NCBI RefSeq assembly: GCF_029867415.1
Contig: NC_081181.1
Location: forward strand, 123,385,042 to 123,449,041
Origin: Vicia villosa
Taxonomy: Eukaryota; Streptophyta; Magnoliopsida; Fabales; Fabaceae
Direction: 5' to 3'
Length of the DNA stretch: 64,000 bases
Shown: positions 22,804-34,079 of the stretch, piece after piece
Numbering within the stretch: the stretch's first letter is position 1
Layout: the number at the start of each line of letters is the position of its first letter
Notes under the pieces: model-generated
Told to the model about the DNA's origin: nothing
Seen by the model: only the letters and a program-made list of their open reading frames with translations
The model's database searches: none
Position numbers and translations under genes: made by a program

Positions 22804-23348
22804 ATTTTTTGCTAAACTTCCATTGGTGGAAGTTGGCCTTTGAGATACCTTAAGTCATGTTATGCACTAAACTTCCACTGGTGGAGGATGGCCTTTAAAA
22901 TACCCTGATTTTATTGTAATAAATAAGGTCAGCTTTTATTAAATGGAATTGAAAGGTCATCCTTAAATGTAGAACTTGAATGTTAAGCTTTTCTTGTATA
23001 AATAGATCACCACGCTCCATTCAAAATTAATCAAAAGTACATTCACATTATATAAATTTCCGAATCTATTATTCATCCTCCTTTTTCCCTCCGTCTTCAA
23101 ATTATTAAGCGATCTCTTATCTGAATCCCCAACACCAAACCCTAGAACATAGTTTCATCTTCTTCCTATTTACTTCAGCCTCTTCTGCATTTCAGGTACC
23201 AGCAATCTTCCTTCAATTTTATTGTTATCACTTTAATGAGAAAATAAGTTTGGACTTACAGATTTTGTCCATGCTGGAGAAAGTGGGAACAAACTTGTGA
23301 GCCGGGTCTAGACTCTTGAAAGCTTAAATCATAATTTTAGTTTATATT
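22804..23348 (+). promoter_or_regulatory. Promoter-like host DNA left of the CACTA
   Basis: A motif ACTAAACTTCCAYTGGTGGARG occurs twice (about 22811 and 22866). A TATA box (TATAAATAG, 22998-23006) is followed by a C/T-rich, leader-like stretch (23060-23200) with no clear ORF. This looks like a plant core promoter and 5' untranslated region whose coding part is absent or displaced. Nothing in the sequence identifies the gene. Confidence 0.35.
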
Positions 23349-23625
23349 CACTACGCCAAATTTGGCTTTTAGCAGCACACCTACGAAAGCGCTTTTGGGC
23401 AAAAGCTCTTTCGTAGGTTTCGCTAAAAACAAAATTAAAAAACACGTAAAAAAGCGCTCTTATAGGAGGGGGTAATGAAAGCGCTTTTTAAAAGCGCTCT
23501 TATAGAGGTTGTTATGAAAGCGCTCTTATAGGGGGTGTTACGAAAGCGCTTTTGGTATTAAAGCGCTGGTATAAGGGGTGTATGAAAGCGCTTTTGAAAA
23601 GCACTCTGGTAGCCTTTTTTAAAAT
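23349..23625 (+). repeat. CACTA left terminus and subterminal motif array
   Basis: CACTACGCCAAATTTGGCTT is followed by about ten copies of AAAGCGCT or AGCGCTTTT, many paired as direct or inverted copies separated by TATAGGxGGTGTTA-type linkers. In CACTA elements such subterminal motifs are bound by element-encoded proteins. Binding here is inferred. Confidence 0.85.
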
Positions 23626-23639
23626 TTATATTATGCTAT

Positions 23640-23881
23640 TTTTTCAGAAAACACAAAAACTCCCCCCGTCTTCTTCTTCCTCGCTCTCACTCTCTTCTCC
23701 CTCACTCTCACTCCCTCCGTCGTCGTCTCACTCCCTCCGTCGTCGTAATCCCAAACCAACTAGCCGCCGCCGCCGCTACCGCCGCTGCTACCGCCGTACT
23801 GTAACCCTGCTTACACAGAATTGGGATTTTAGGGTTTACTCCTGGTCAAAATCAAAATCTTCTTGAATCTAGTGTTCAGGT
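23640..23881 (+). other. Probable leader exon of the CACTA transcript
   Basis: A C/T-rich stretch with CCGTCGTCGT and GCCGCCGCCG repeats leads to GTGTTCAG|GTAAAG, a good splice donor at 23880/23881. It lies just inside the subterminal array, where the transposase promoter is expected. Short frames through it do not look like protein. Confidence 0.45.
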
Positions 23882-24631
23882 AAAGTCTTCCCACTGTTTT
23901 AGTTTTCATTTCATTCATACTTTTCCCACTGATTCTAGGGTTTGATGGCAACACACTTTAATTAGGAATGGTTAGTATCATGTTGACTAGGAATTAGATA
24001 AATGGGAAATATATGCAAGTCAGGAATGGTTAGTATCATTATGAGCGAATGAGAGTAGATGCAAATATAACGAATCCTTGAATTGAAAGTCGTTCTACTG
24101 GCGTGATAGAGTTGGGATGCTTGTCCCGTTGGTTGGTAACAATAGTGTAAGTATTATTCTAATGCATTTTGTATTTTTTTTCCACAGCCTATCAAAGATA
24201 TCATTTTCAATCTTGAAGATTCAGTATGAAGAGGTTGTTAGAGAGAAACCACTATAACCTTTAAGGTGAATATATGACTCTACTTTTTTATTTTTGAATT
24301 TGAAATATTAAAATGATATTCTCTAATATGTGGGATATTAGCCTCACAAGAAATTGTAAATATCTTATTTAATTTCTTAATGTAGATATGTGAACTTATA
24401 AACAAATAATCTTTTAAAAATATTTCATTAATTGATTTTAATTAAAAATCAATACTTTTTTAATCTATCTGCTTATAAGCAAATAAACTTTTCAAAAGGT
24501 TTCACAATAATTTTGAATTTTCCAACTCTGTCCAGTCATTAGCTTGTTGCTGCTTTAGATACTCCTAAGACTCACCATCACCAACAAATATAATTAAGAA
24601 ATAGTTTTTCTATCTTATGGTATGCAAAATA

Positions 24632-25763
24632 TGTTAGAATAAGATTTGTTCTGATCAATATTCTTGTTTTGATGATAACAATATATATGAATTTTGTATA
24701 AGACAATGTGGTACTCTAATCCTATGCATTTTCCATTTCAAGAATTATATAAGGAGTACGCACAATTCAGCGCTAAGAAGCACTGACTCAGAAGGTTCAG
24801 GATTGCAACATCAGAACATGCTCTCGCTAGACATCAGAAGATGGTCAAACAGAATCAGAACATGGTCTATGAAGCATCAGAAGAACATGAGTTCAGAAGT
24901 AGAAGCACTGAAGTTCTTATGGTATCACGCTAAAGCTCTTCAAAGTCAGAAGACAAGAAGATGCTCTGCACCAAGCTGTGACTCTGCTTATTCAAACGTT
25001 GTATTCATAAATATGATATTAGAAGCAAGTACAAGATGACAGGCTATTAATTCTAATCTCTGACTGACAAAAGGAACGTTAGAAGCTACAAAAGGCAAAG
25101 TCAGTAAAAGCAGGAAAAGCATGGCTCGAGGTAGTTGACAAAAGTGTGAAACATTAAATGCAGCGTTGTACTATTCACGTAAAGCATTAAATGCAACCCA
25201 ACTGTCATCTTCTCAAACGCCTATCAATATGGAAGTTCTGATCAGAAGCAGCAAATACATTCTTGCAAACATACTGAAACGCTATTCAATTAAAAGCTCA
25301 CGAACTTCATCTTCAACCTCACAAACTCTTGTAATATTTAGTGAGTGTTAAGCTTAGAACTTAAGAGAAATATCACAGTTGTGATTATAGCTTGATAAGA
25401 AGCAATTCATACTCTTGTAACATTTATTTTACATTGATTGTAAAAGGTTCCTAGAGTGGTCAGTGAGATCAGTAGACTTTAGAAGACTTAGAAGTTTCTA
25501 AGTGTTGATTTCCTAGAGTGATCAAGTTATGATCAGAATACTCTAGAAGACTTAGAGGGTTTCTAAGTGGATAACCATTGTAATCAAGATTGATTAGTGG
25601 ATTAAATCCTCAGTTGAGGTAAATCACTCTAAGGGGGTGGACTGGAGTAGTTTCGTTAACAACGAACCCGGATAAAAATAATTGTGTTAATTTTTTTTTT
25701 CTTACAAGTTTTTGAAGTCATATTATTCAAACCCCCCATTTCTAAGTATTTTTCTATTCTTCA
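24632..25763 (+). mobile_element. Solo LTR of a SIRE/Maximus-lineage copia element
   Basis: The 1132-bp sequence starts TGTTAGAATAAGATTTGTTC and ends TTCTATTCTTCA. It is flanked by a perfect 5-bp target duplication AAATA (24627-24631 and 25764-25768). It is clearly homologous along its length to the 1208-bp LTRs of element B (44562 and 52928) but diverged. No internal sequence remains, so the element was removed by recombination between its LTRs. Short ORFs inside are not genes. Confidence 0.92.
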
Positions 25764-25768
25764 AAATA

Positions 25769-26699
25769 CATCTCAGTCATGATTAAGAAATAAATTATCC
25801 TCTGTCCAGTCTGTCTAATTTATGTCTAATTATTTCTGTTTTATGATTTTCCAACTCTTGTATAAAAGAGGCTCGTAATCAATTATACATATTCGCAGGA
25901 TGTATATAAGGCTAATTGTTCTAAATTTTATTTTTCAGGGGATATTAAAGATTTTTTAAAAGAACATCACTAGAGACATCAAATTAGCTTACGGTGTGTG
26001 GTTCTAGAAGTTTCTGAATTTCTCTAAAGGTAATTAGTTATTCTTATAGTTGCGTGATTAATTAACGTTTTTGTTTATCTTACTTAGAAGTTAATCCATG
26101 GATAAGACATGGATGAATTCAAATCGATTGTCGAAAGAGTACGAGAAAGGGCTATCTGTTTTGATGATAGTTTAATATTTTAGTTAGCTTTTTCATTTGT
26201 AAAACTATTATCCAAAAGGGACTAACTTAGTAATAGTTTTTTTAGTTTTGTAGATTTAGTGATTAATTTATGCAAAGAAATATTCCTTCTTAAGTGTTGT
26301 CATCATCTCTGTACTTAGTTCATTTTTTGTGCAAGAAATAATTGATATAGTATATTAAACGATTAAAAATAAGTTATAATAAAAAATAATTTATATAGTA
26401 TATTAAACGATTAAAAATAAGTTATAATCAATCATGTCATTCTCCATTATTTTTCTCTTCATTTAACTTTTTTATTTTATATTTTTCAAGAATATCTTTA
26501 CTAGCTCGGGGTTACTTGTGAAGTGTGAAAGTTTGATCGTTTTCAAGAATCTTACAGGTAATTAATTGTTTTCTCTCGCCAAAGTAATTAGTAGTCAAAT
26601 TGTGTGAATATGCTGCGTTTTATTACTGGTTTTGATAGAAATGCATTATACCGTTTTGTGCCTTAATAATTAGGTGTTTTTGATTAGCGTAATTAAGAC
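25769..26699 (+). other. CACTA 5' intron/leader region with exon duplicate and tandem repeat
   Basis: The segment at 26097-26150 copies the start of the transposase coding region (ATGGATAAGACATGGATGAA), diverging after GAGAAAGGG into TATCTG. At 26345-26428 a unit beginning ATATAGTATATTAAACGATT occurs twice with 48-bp spacing. The duplicated exon start is followed by a stop soon afterwards and is not expected to be coding. Confidence 0.6.
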
Positions 26700-29045
26700 A
26701 TGGATAAGACATGGATGAATTCAAATCGATTGTCGAAAGAGTACGAGAAAGGGGTATGGGAATTCGTTAAGTTTGCGGTTGTGCACGCCGAAGACCCGAT
26801 TCGAATGACGTGTCCTTGTTCGGGGTGCTGTTATGGGGGTCAGGTAAACGGGGTTCAGTTGGCATCGTATTTACTACGGTTTGGAATTGATAGAAGTTAT
26901 ACATGTTGGAATTTGCATGGTGAGAAAAGTAACGGGAATGTTGAGTCGAGGTGTAATACGATGTATGCTTCAAACGACGATTGCACAGACACGTGCGATT
27001 ATGATCGAGTCGAAAAGATTGCAGAAGCGCTTGAAGAAGATCTTGGGGATTGTCCCAAAATATTCGAGAGGTTGGTAAGCGATGCAGAGAAACCATTGTA
27101 TGATGGTTGTAAAAAATTCACAAGATTGTCTGCGGTGTTAAAGTTGTACAACTTAAAGGCGGACAATGGATGGTCGGATAAAAGTTTCACAGAGTTATTA
27201 GCCCTTATGAAAGATATGCTACCAGAGGATAATGTTCTTCCCAATCGAACGTATGAGGCCAAAAAGATGTTGTCCTCTATTGGCATGAGCTATGATAAGA
27301 TACATGCCTGTCCAAACGATTGCGTTTTGTTTCGAAACGAGTATGTAGCGTTGAATGAATGTCCTAAATGCGGTGCCTCTCGATATAAGAAAAAGTTGTC
27401 TCCGACAAAAGTCTTATGGTATTTTCCTATAATTCCGAGATTTAGACGCATGTATCATAGTGAAACCGATTCAAGACACTTGACTTGGCATGCAGATGAA
27501 AGAATTATTGATGGAAAGTTGCGACATCCGGCAGACTCACCACAGTGGATGAAAGTTGATAGTGATTATCCTGAATTTGGAAAAGAAGCAAGAAATCTTC
27601 GCTTGTCATTGTCTACTGATGGAATGAACCCGCATGGTATTCAAAGTATCTCGCATAGCACCTGGCCTGTGATTCTTATGATCTATAACCTACCTCCGTG
27701 GCTATGTATGAAGCGTAAGTACATGATGTCATCTATGTTAATTTCTGGGCCTAAACAACCAGGGAATGACATACACGTATACTTGGCACCCTTAATCGAA
27801 GATTTATAGTTTTTGTGGGAGAACGGTGTGGAGGTTTACTATGGATATAGGAAAGAAAGTTTCAACTTGAGGGCGATGTTGTTTGGAACAATTAATGATT
27901 TTCCAGCATACGAAAATCTATCAGGCTACAACAATAAAGGTCAAAAAGCGTGTCCTGTTTATGAAGATGAAATCGATACGACACGATAGGATCTTTGTCA
28001 GAAGAATGTCTTTCTCGGTCATCGTAAATTCTTAAATTCTAATCATCACTACCGTGGGTGAAGAAGAGCATTCAATGGAAAGGCCGAACAACGTACAACC
28101 CCGCCTTTTTTGACAGGTGATCAAATTTTTGAAAAGGTGAAAGATGTGAGCACTCAGTTTGGCAAGCCTTTTGCACATTTACTTGTCAAGGGTGGGTGGA
28201 AGAAGAGTTCATTTTTTTTGAACTTCCATATTGGAAGTCGCTGTACATAAGAAATTTCCTCGATGTTATGCACATTAAAAAAATGTATTTGACAGTGTTA
28301 TAGGTACGTTACTCAATATACAAGGAAAGTCTAATGATGGCCTTAACATAAGGAAGGACATGGTAAACATGGGAATGAGAACTGAATTGGGACCCGTGAC
28401 GAAAGGAAGACGATATCTGCCACCTGCTGTTTACACTCTATCTAGAAAGGAGAAGAAAACATTGTGTAAGTTCCTCAGTGAAGTTAAAGTTCCAGAAGGC
28501 TACTCATTAGATATTAGAAGACTTGTGTCCATGAAAGACCTTAAGTTAAAGAGTTTAAAGACGCATGATTTCCATGTTATAATGGAACATTTTCTACCAA
28601 TAGGTATACGTTCTATTCTGCCAGAAAAAGTAAGAAGCGCAATAACTAAACTGTGTTTTTCTTCAGGTCAATTTGCAGTAAGGTGATCGATCCCGCGATC
28701 TTACCAACATTGCAAAAAGAGATAGTTGTTACTTTATGTGATCTTGAAATGTATTTTCCTCCTTCGTTTTTTGACATAATGGTTCATCTAGTCGTTCATC
28801 TTGTGAAAGAGACACAATTTTGCGGACCAACTTATATGAGATGGATGTACCCTGCTGAATGTTATATGAAAATATTAAAAGTGTACGTGAAAAAGAGAAG
28901 TCGGCCGGAGGGTTTATTGCCGAACGATACATTGTTGAAGAAGCGGTTGAATTTTGTACTGAATATCTGTCAAATGTTCAATCAATTGGACTCCCCAAAT
29001 CTCATATTGTTGAAAAAAAGAAGGAAAAAGGCTAATTGGAAATAA
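26700..29045 (+). pseudogene. CACTA transposase (TNP2 type), multiply broken
   Basis: TNP2-type transposases cut and join the element ends. From the ATG at 26700: a transposase-associated N-terminal domain (MDKTWMNSNRLSKEYEKGVW, CPCSGC, residues 1-75); then the transposase family 21 region with CPNDCVLFRNEY and CPKCGASRYKKK (about 200-235), RHLTWHADER and LSLSTDGMNPHG. Stops follow at 27807-27809, 27987-27989 and 28058-28060, with further stops and frame changes to 28300. Sequence resumes at about 28301 (IGTLLNIQGKSNDGLN, MRTELGP) and enters the DUF4218 region (LKSLKTHDFHVIMEHFLP). There is a frameshift near 28655, then YFPPSFFDIMVHLVVHLV. No active protein is expected. Confidence 0.9.
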
Positions 29046-29274
29046 AGTTGTGACAGTATCAATGTTCGAGCGGGATCAAGTGCATTTGTATGTTCTGCAC
29101 AATGAGATTGAGGTTGAGCCGTATCTTGAAATGCACAAGGTTGTTCTCTGAGGTTTAAATCCGAATAGAAATGAGAATTGGATAGTACGAGAGCACAATC
29201 GAAGTTTCATACTGTGGTTTAGGGAACATATTTATTCAAAGTATCGTTCAGATCCTGCTTCAGTAACAGAAAGG

Positions 29275-29904
29275 TTGAGATGTTTAGCATATGGTCCAAG
29301 TATAATTGAGTTTTCTTATAGCGCATACGCAATTAATGGATACACATTTTATACCAAAGAACAGGATGATAAAAGTACTATGCAAAATAGTGGTGTTACC
29401 TTGGTAGCTGAATCAATGCACATATCAAGTGCGAATGACTTAAATCCGAAATTTGCAAATTTGTCATATTTTGGGGTTATCGAGCGCATTTTTTTGTTTG
29501 ATTACGCAAAGTTTCAGATTCCTGTATTTGGTTACAAGTGGGTTGAAAATAATAATGGCATACGAATGGATAAGTCAGGATTTTTGCAAGTGGATCTCAA
29601 TAGGGTGGGGTACAAAGATGAGCCTTTCATTCTAGCCTCTCAAGCTAAACAGGTGTTCTATGTCAATGATCCGACAAGTACGAAATGGTCTATAGTGCTT
29701 TTATCTAACAAAATAATTGATGAAAACATTGGAGATCAAGGTGATATTGGTGTTGGCATTGAATCTTGTACAAGAAACGACCAAAATGAGAATGAATCTT
29801 GTACTAGAAATGATCATAATAAGGGTATTTGGATCAATCCAACCGTCCGCGTTGTTAAGAGGCGAGTAGAACATAATCCTACCAAGAAAAGAAAGAGATG
29901 TTAG
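29275..29904 (+). pseudogene. CACTA transposase C-terminal region (DUF4216)
   Basis: An open stretch of 209 codons in a different frame from the upstream part continues the same TNP2 gene. It contains the DUF4216 signature (INGYTFYTKEQDD, NSGVTLVAES, FGVIERIFLFDYAKFQIPVF, KDEPFILASQAKQVFYV). It ends with a basic tail (VKRRVEHNPTKKRKRC) that could be a nuclear localisation signal. The 29046-29274 linker has several stops. Confidence 0.85.
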
Positions 29905-30443
29905 TGAAAAAGGTAATAGTATACATATTTCGACAACTTTCTTTTTCTGACACAAGTACTAATGTGCTTTATTCAATTTGTACCGATTGTTATATATTCA
30001 ATTTGTATAGTTTTTTCAATTTGTATTCCGATTGTTACAATACTTATTCAATTTTGGTGCATATTTTCATTTTGTACATAACTTTTGAACCATGTATCCG
30101 TTTGTCGACTTCTTTACATGTAACTATACTATTTTGACGATTTCGGAGCTGCTCATGCACTTATCTTTGCATTTCGGGACTGTTTTTTTATCGGTTTTGC
30201 TTCTGCCTGTAACTGAATTTCGGAAAACTGACTTCATTTTTTAGTCTGTGAGGACGTTTTACCATAGCCATGTAAATTTCGTTCAATTCCGACAACTTTC
30301 TTTTTTTAACACTTATTCTGATTTCACCGATTTCGATTCTGATTACTTGTACATGGTTACTTTGACTTCCATTTGACTTGTATAGATTATTAACTTATTA
30401 ATATAGTGTACTAATGTGCTTTAGTTTGTTTGATACAAGTCAA
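29905..30443 (+). other. Intergenic region between the two CACTA genes
   Basis: AT-rich, with repeated TTCAATTTGTA-type phrases at about 29970-30070 and a repeated CGACAACTTTCTTTTT motif (29931 and 30289). No conserved protein was seen. It may contain the 3' end of the transposase gene and the promoter of the next gene. Confidence 0.5.
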
Positions 30444-33400
30444 ATGACTAGTAATCAAGAAAACTCACAAGATAGAGATGCTCCGGATACAAATCCTCCA
30501 CCTAATACATCATCAACAGAAGTTGCACGAGGCATCACCATTATGAAGGGAATCGTTCGAGATAGAGACAAAGGATTAATATATAATTTAGAATGGAATT
30601 CCGATAACCAAGCAATTGGTTCTAATGCTGCAAAGTTGACAAGCTACATTGGTACACTTGTTCGTTTGCATATTCCAATCTCCGTATCTAAATGGAATCT
30701 GAAAAGAAAAGCGTTAGACAAGAAAAAAGATATGATTTGGGATGAGCTTAAAGTATCATATATGGTTGTTGTTATTATCTTGACGATAATTTGTTTAAAT
30801 TACTTATACTAACACACTCTATGCGTATGTTTTTTTCGCAGAGGTCTTTTACCATACCAGATGAGCGTAAATGCTACATACTTGGTTTGGCCGGAAAAAG
30901 ATATAGAGGGTGGAAAGCTTTTTTAACAAACACCTATCTTAAGGATAAACAAGGAAACTTTCTTGAAGAGGCACCGGGACGTCCAAAAAAATATGAGCTC
31001 TTCATTAAAGATGAAGATTGGGCTGAGTTTCTAAATCAAAGAGATGAAGCTTTCCGGAAAAGGAGTGCCACAAATAGGACGAGAGCATCAAAACCCGCGT
31101 ATCCATACAGAAAAGGGCGCTTGGGATATGCACGCTTAGAGGAAAAATTGTAAGTAAATAAAAATGCTACGTTCTTATTAATTGTCTAAATGTGTTGTAA
31201 TAGACGATTTTATCATTTGTGTCAATTCATAGTTAGAGGAGACGAAAAGTGAGGAAACCTCACTTTCAGTACATGTGTTGTGGAAGGAAGCTCGTGTGGG
31301 CAAGAATCGAGCTGTTGATCCCGATGTTCAAAAATTTTATGATGAATGTGTAAGTATAACACTGTGTCTTTAATTAAATCAAATGTCTATTAATATATAA
31401 TTTTTGAAATGTAAATGAATTATAGGAGACCATGTCGCAATCGGTATCCACCGGTGAGGACCAGGATAATAAGAGCGTACTTAGTAGAGCACTAGATGTT
31501 CCTGAGTATCCCGGTCAGGTGAGGGGTAAAGGTCATGGTGTGACTCCAATCTCTTCCTTTAAGCATTCTAGGAGAAGAAATCCTACCAATGAAGAAGTGT
31601 TGCAAAAATTGCAGGAATTACAAGCACAAGTCTCTGAATTGCAAAGAGATAATGAGATGTATATGAGAGAAAAGTGCAATACTTCATCGGTGAAGGAAAC
31701 TAGTGATAAAGCTAGTATCAACTGTCAAAGAAAATTTCCCGAGGTAATTATAAATTCCTTTTTCTTACAATTGTTCTATTTTATTAATGATAATGACTCT
31801 ATATTTATTATTGGTTTAGGGCATTTTATCTTGCCAACTATACTTATCGTCACCGAATTATCGCCTAATTGGCAAGGGAAAAGTGCACGACACTTTGGGA
31901 GATTTACTTCACCATAGACCGCTCCCGAATGGACACCTGAAAGTATCAGTTGATGTTGTATTAAATCATGATGCGGTGCTACCGGTACCCGACATGGTCT
32001 CAGAGACAACATTGCTGCGAGATGCAATAGGGTCATTTGTTGCATGGCCCTCGGAGCTAATTATCATTGGTGATGAGGTATGTTGAAAACCATTATGAAT
32101 AATTTAGTTTTCGAATGTCAATTCTGAACCGTTACGTTAACTATATTTTACATGATAGTTTTAGACTACTCCTACAAAACCGGCAATTAAGGGTAAAGGG
32201 ATTTTGCAGGAGGACGAGTCTGTTGCATCACTAAAAGAGGTACATTTAAAGTGTTAATATATGATGTGAATCTAAAACTGCATGATTTTATAATTTACCT
32301 AAGTTATATGATTTTTAGGTATCTGTTCGAGGGTCACAACAAGTGACGCAACAAGTTCGTAGCGTACCGCCCAAGGAAAAGGGTCCTTCGAAGACCATGG
32401 CAAAAAGAGGTGCTTTTGTGCCTCGATACCGGAAGATGCTCGAAACACTTGTTGATATGTCAGATTTGACGACATGTAGTATCCGTGAAATTGCTATGGA
32501 TGAAGCGGTCTTTGGTATTGAATTCCCCGTGCATGTTGCACTAGAAGAAATGAAGGAGATTTTTACGCAAGACCAATTAGGCGCCAGTAATGTTCACTCA
32601 TACATCCGGTAATCCGATTTATTATTTAATTAGTTGTGAGATTGATCTAAATATATTATTTAATTAGTTGAACAATTTATTTACACATTTCAATGAAAAT
32701 AATCTAATGTTTATGATGTTTTTATTTAAGGTTGTTGTATGACAAATGGTTGCGCGGGACTGAATTGTTAAATAGATTCCATTTCGTGTCTTCCTCCCAT
32801 TGCAGCGGACAGACAATTGCTACGGAACCAGATTCAGTTAGACAACGCTTAGTCGATAGATTCATGAGGTCCGATAATACAAAAAGGCTGTATCTCTAGG
32901 CGTATAATACCCGACCAGTGGGGTTAGTTTTTCATTCTTGGTTCATCTAATCTTTGTTTCTTTTGCGTAGCAAAACTTTCATATAAACTTTTGTTTTAAT
33001 TTATAGAGCACACTGGTTGTTGCTTGCTATCAACCTTATAAAAGAAGTGGTATGTTTTTTGAATTCGGTAGATGGTGAGTGGACAAATTATCCGGCTATG
33101 AAGTCAATGATTGATACGTAAGGAGATCGTTCTAAATATTCGTGTATATTTATATATTTAATTATTTGTGAGATTGATCTAAATATATGCTTTTATATTT
33201 TTGTTAGATCAATACAAGTGTTCCGAAGTCAAAGACACGCACAGGTATCCCAGACTAAATCAAACAACATTACTTGGATCAAAGTGCAGGTACATTAATT
33301 TTCACATTTTGCTATTAATAGTTATGCTACTTGATAAAACAAGACAACTAAAAAATCTTATTTGTTTTTCTATGTAGTGTCCGCAACAGCGAAACAGTAC

Positions 33401-33653
33401 AGATTGCAGATACTTTGTTTTGAGGTTTTTGAAAGAAATCCTTCAAACGAATCAATTAAAGATTCCAATCACAGTATTGATTTATAACTTAGGATAATTT
33501 CTTATAATTTATTACATTTAACTAAATCATGCATATTATGTTTTTGTTATGTAGTACTTTGATGACTTCTATGCCGCTTCTTACACGAAACTTAAGTTGG
33601 AAGAAATCAAAGAGGAATTGTGTCAATTTTATATTCAGCGACTATTCATATAG
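30444..33653 (+). pseudogene. CACTA second gene: 12 exons, C-terminal Ulp1/C48-like protease
   Basis: Proposed exons: 30444-30752, 30842-31149, 31233-31349, 31426-31743, 31820-32077, 32165-32239, 32319-32608, 32731-32922, 33007-33117, 33208-33289, 33378-33473, 33555-33653. All have GT-AG borders, and phases agree except at exon 2/3, where one base (a G at the donor) seems lost. About 751 codons. Exons 1-3 encode the nucleic-acid-binding-like region of plant CACTA second proteins (CYILGLAGKRYRGWKAF). Exon 4 has a heptad-rich coiled coil (EEVLQKLQELQAQVSELQRD). Exons 8-12 match Ulp1-type cysteine proteases: catalytic His in GAHWLLLAI, Asn (FLNSVDG) where classical members have Asp, Gln and Cys in CPQQRNSTDCRYF. 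A TAG at 32897-32899 precedes the protease core, so this copy is probably inactive. Role unknown; SUMO-type deconjugation is only an inference from the fold. Confidence 0.75.
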
Positions 33654-34079
33654 GTATGAACACAATATTGTGTGAAAAGTTTTATGACTTTGATAATGAC
33701 TTTGTGTTGGAGCCTTTAATTGTGTTTGAGCAAAGTTAGTTTAATTGACCGTGTTGTTCTGTTCATACTTTGCAGGACCAGGACCGTGCGCTCGTCGGAT
33801 TTTGACAATTTCGGGCTTATATTCTGTTGATGATTTAGTTATATGTATCTGTTGTAAATATGTGAATTGAACTATATTAATGGTGTATATATTTTATTTT
33901 GGTATATAATGGTATTATATTGTCCTACATATGGTTGAAAATATTACAGGTTGAAAATACATTACAGGTCGAAAATAAATATAGGTTGAAAATATATTAC
34001 AGGTCGAAAATATTACAGGTTGAAAATAAATATAAATTACAGGTCGAACTGGGAGGCTTAAATTACAAATTGCACTTTA
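33654..34079 (+). repeat. CACTA 3' untranslated region with short GGTTGAAAATA repeats
   Basis: At 33938-34045 a unit close to TTACAGGTYGAAAATA recurs about six times with variable spacing. No coding sequence was seen; the ORF at 33899-34174 is a translation of the repeats. Confidence 0.7.

Noticed and set aside
23552..23866. 104-residue ORF at the CACTA left end
   Set aside because: Low-complexity Ser/Pro/Arg product of the C/T-rich leader and GCC repeats; no domain.
30444..33653. The Ulp1-like gene as an independent host gene
   Set aside because: It lies fully inside the CACTA target duplications, between the transposase and the right subterminal array, and its upstream exons look like transposon protein.
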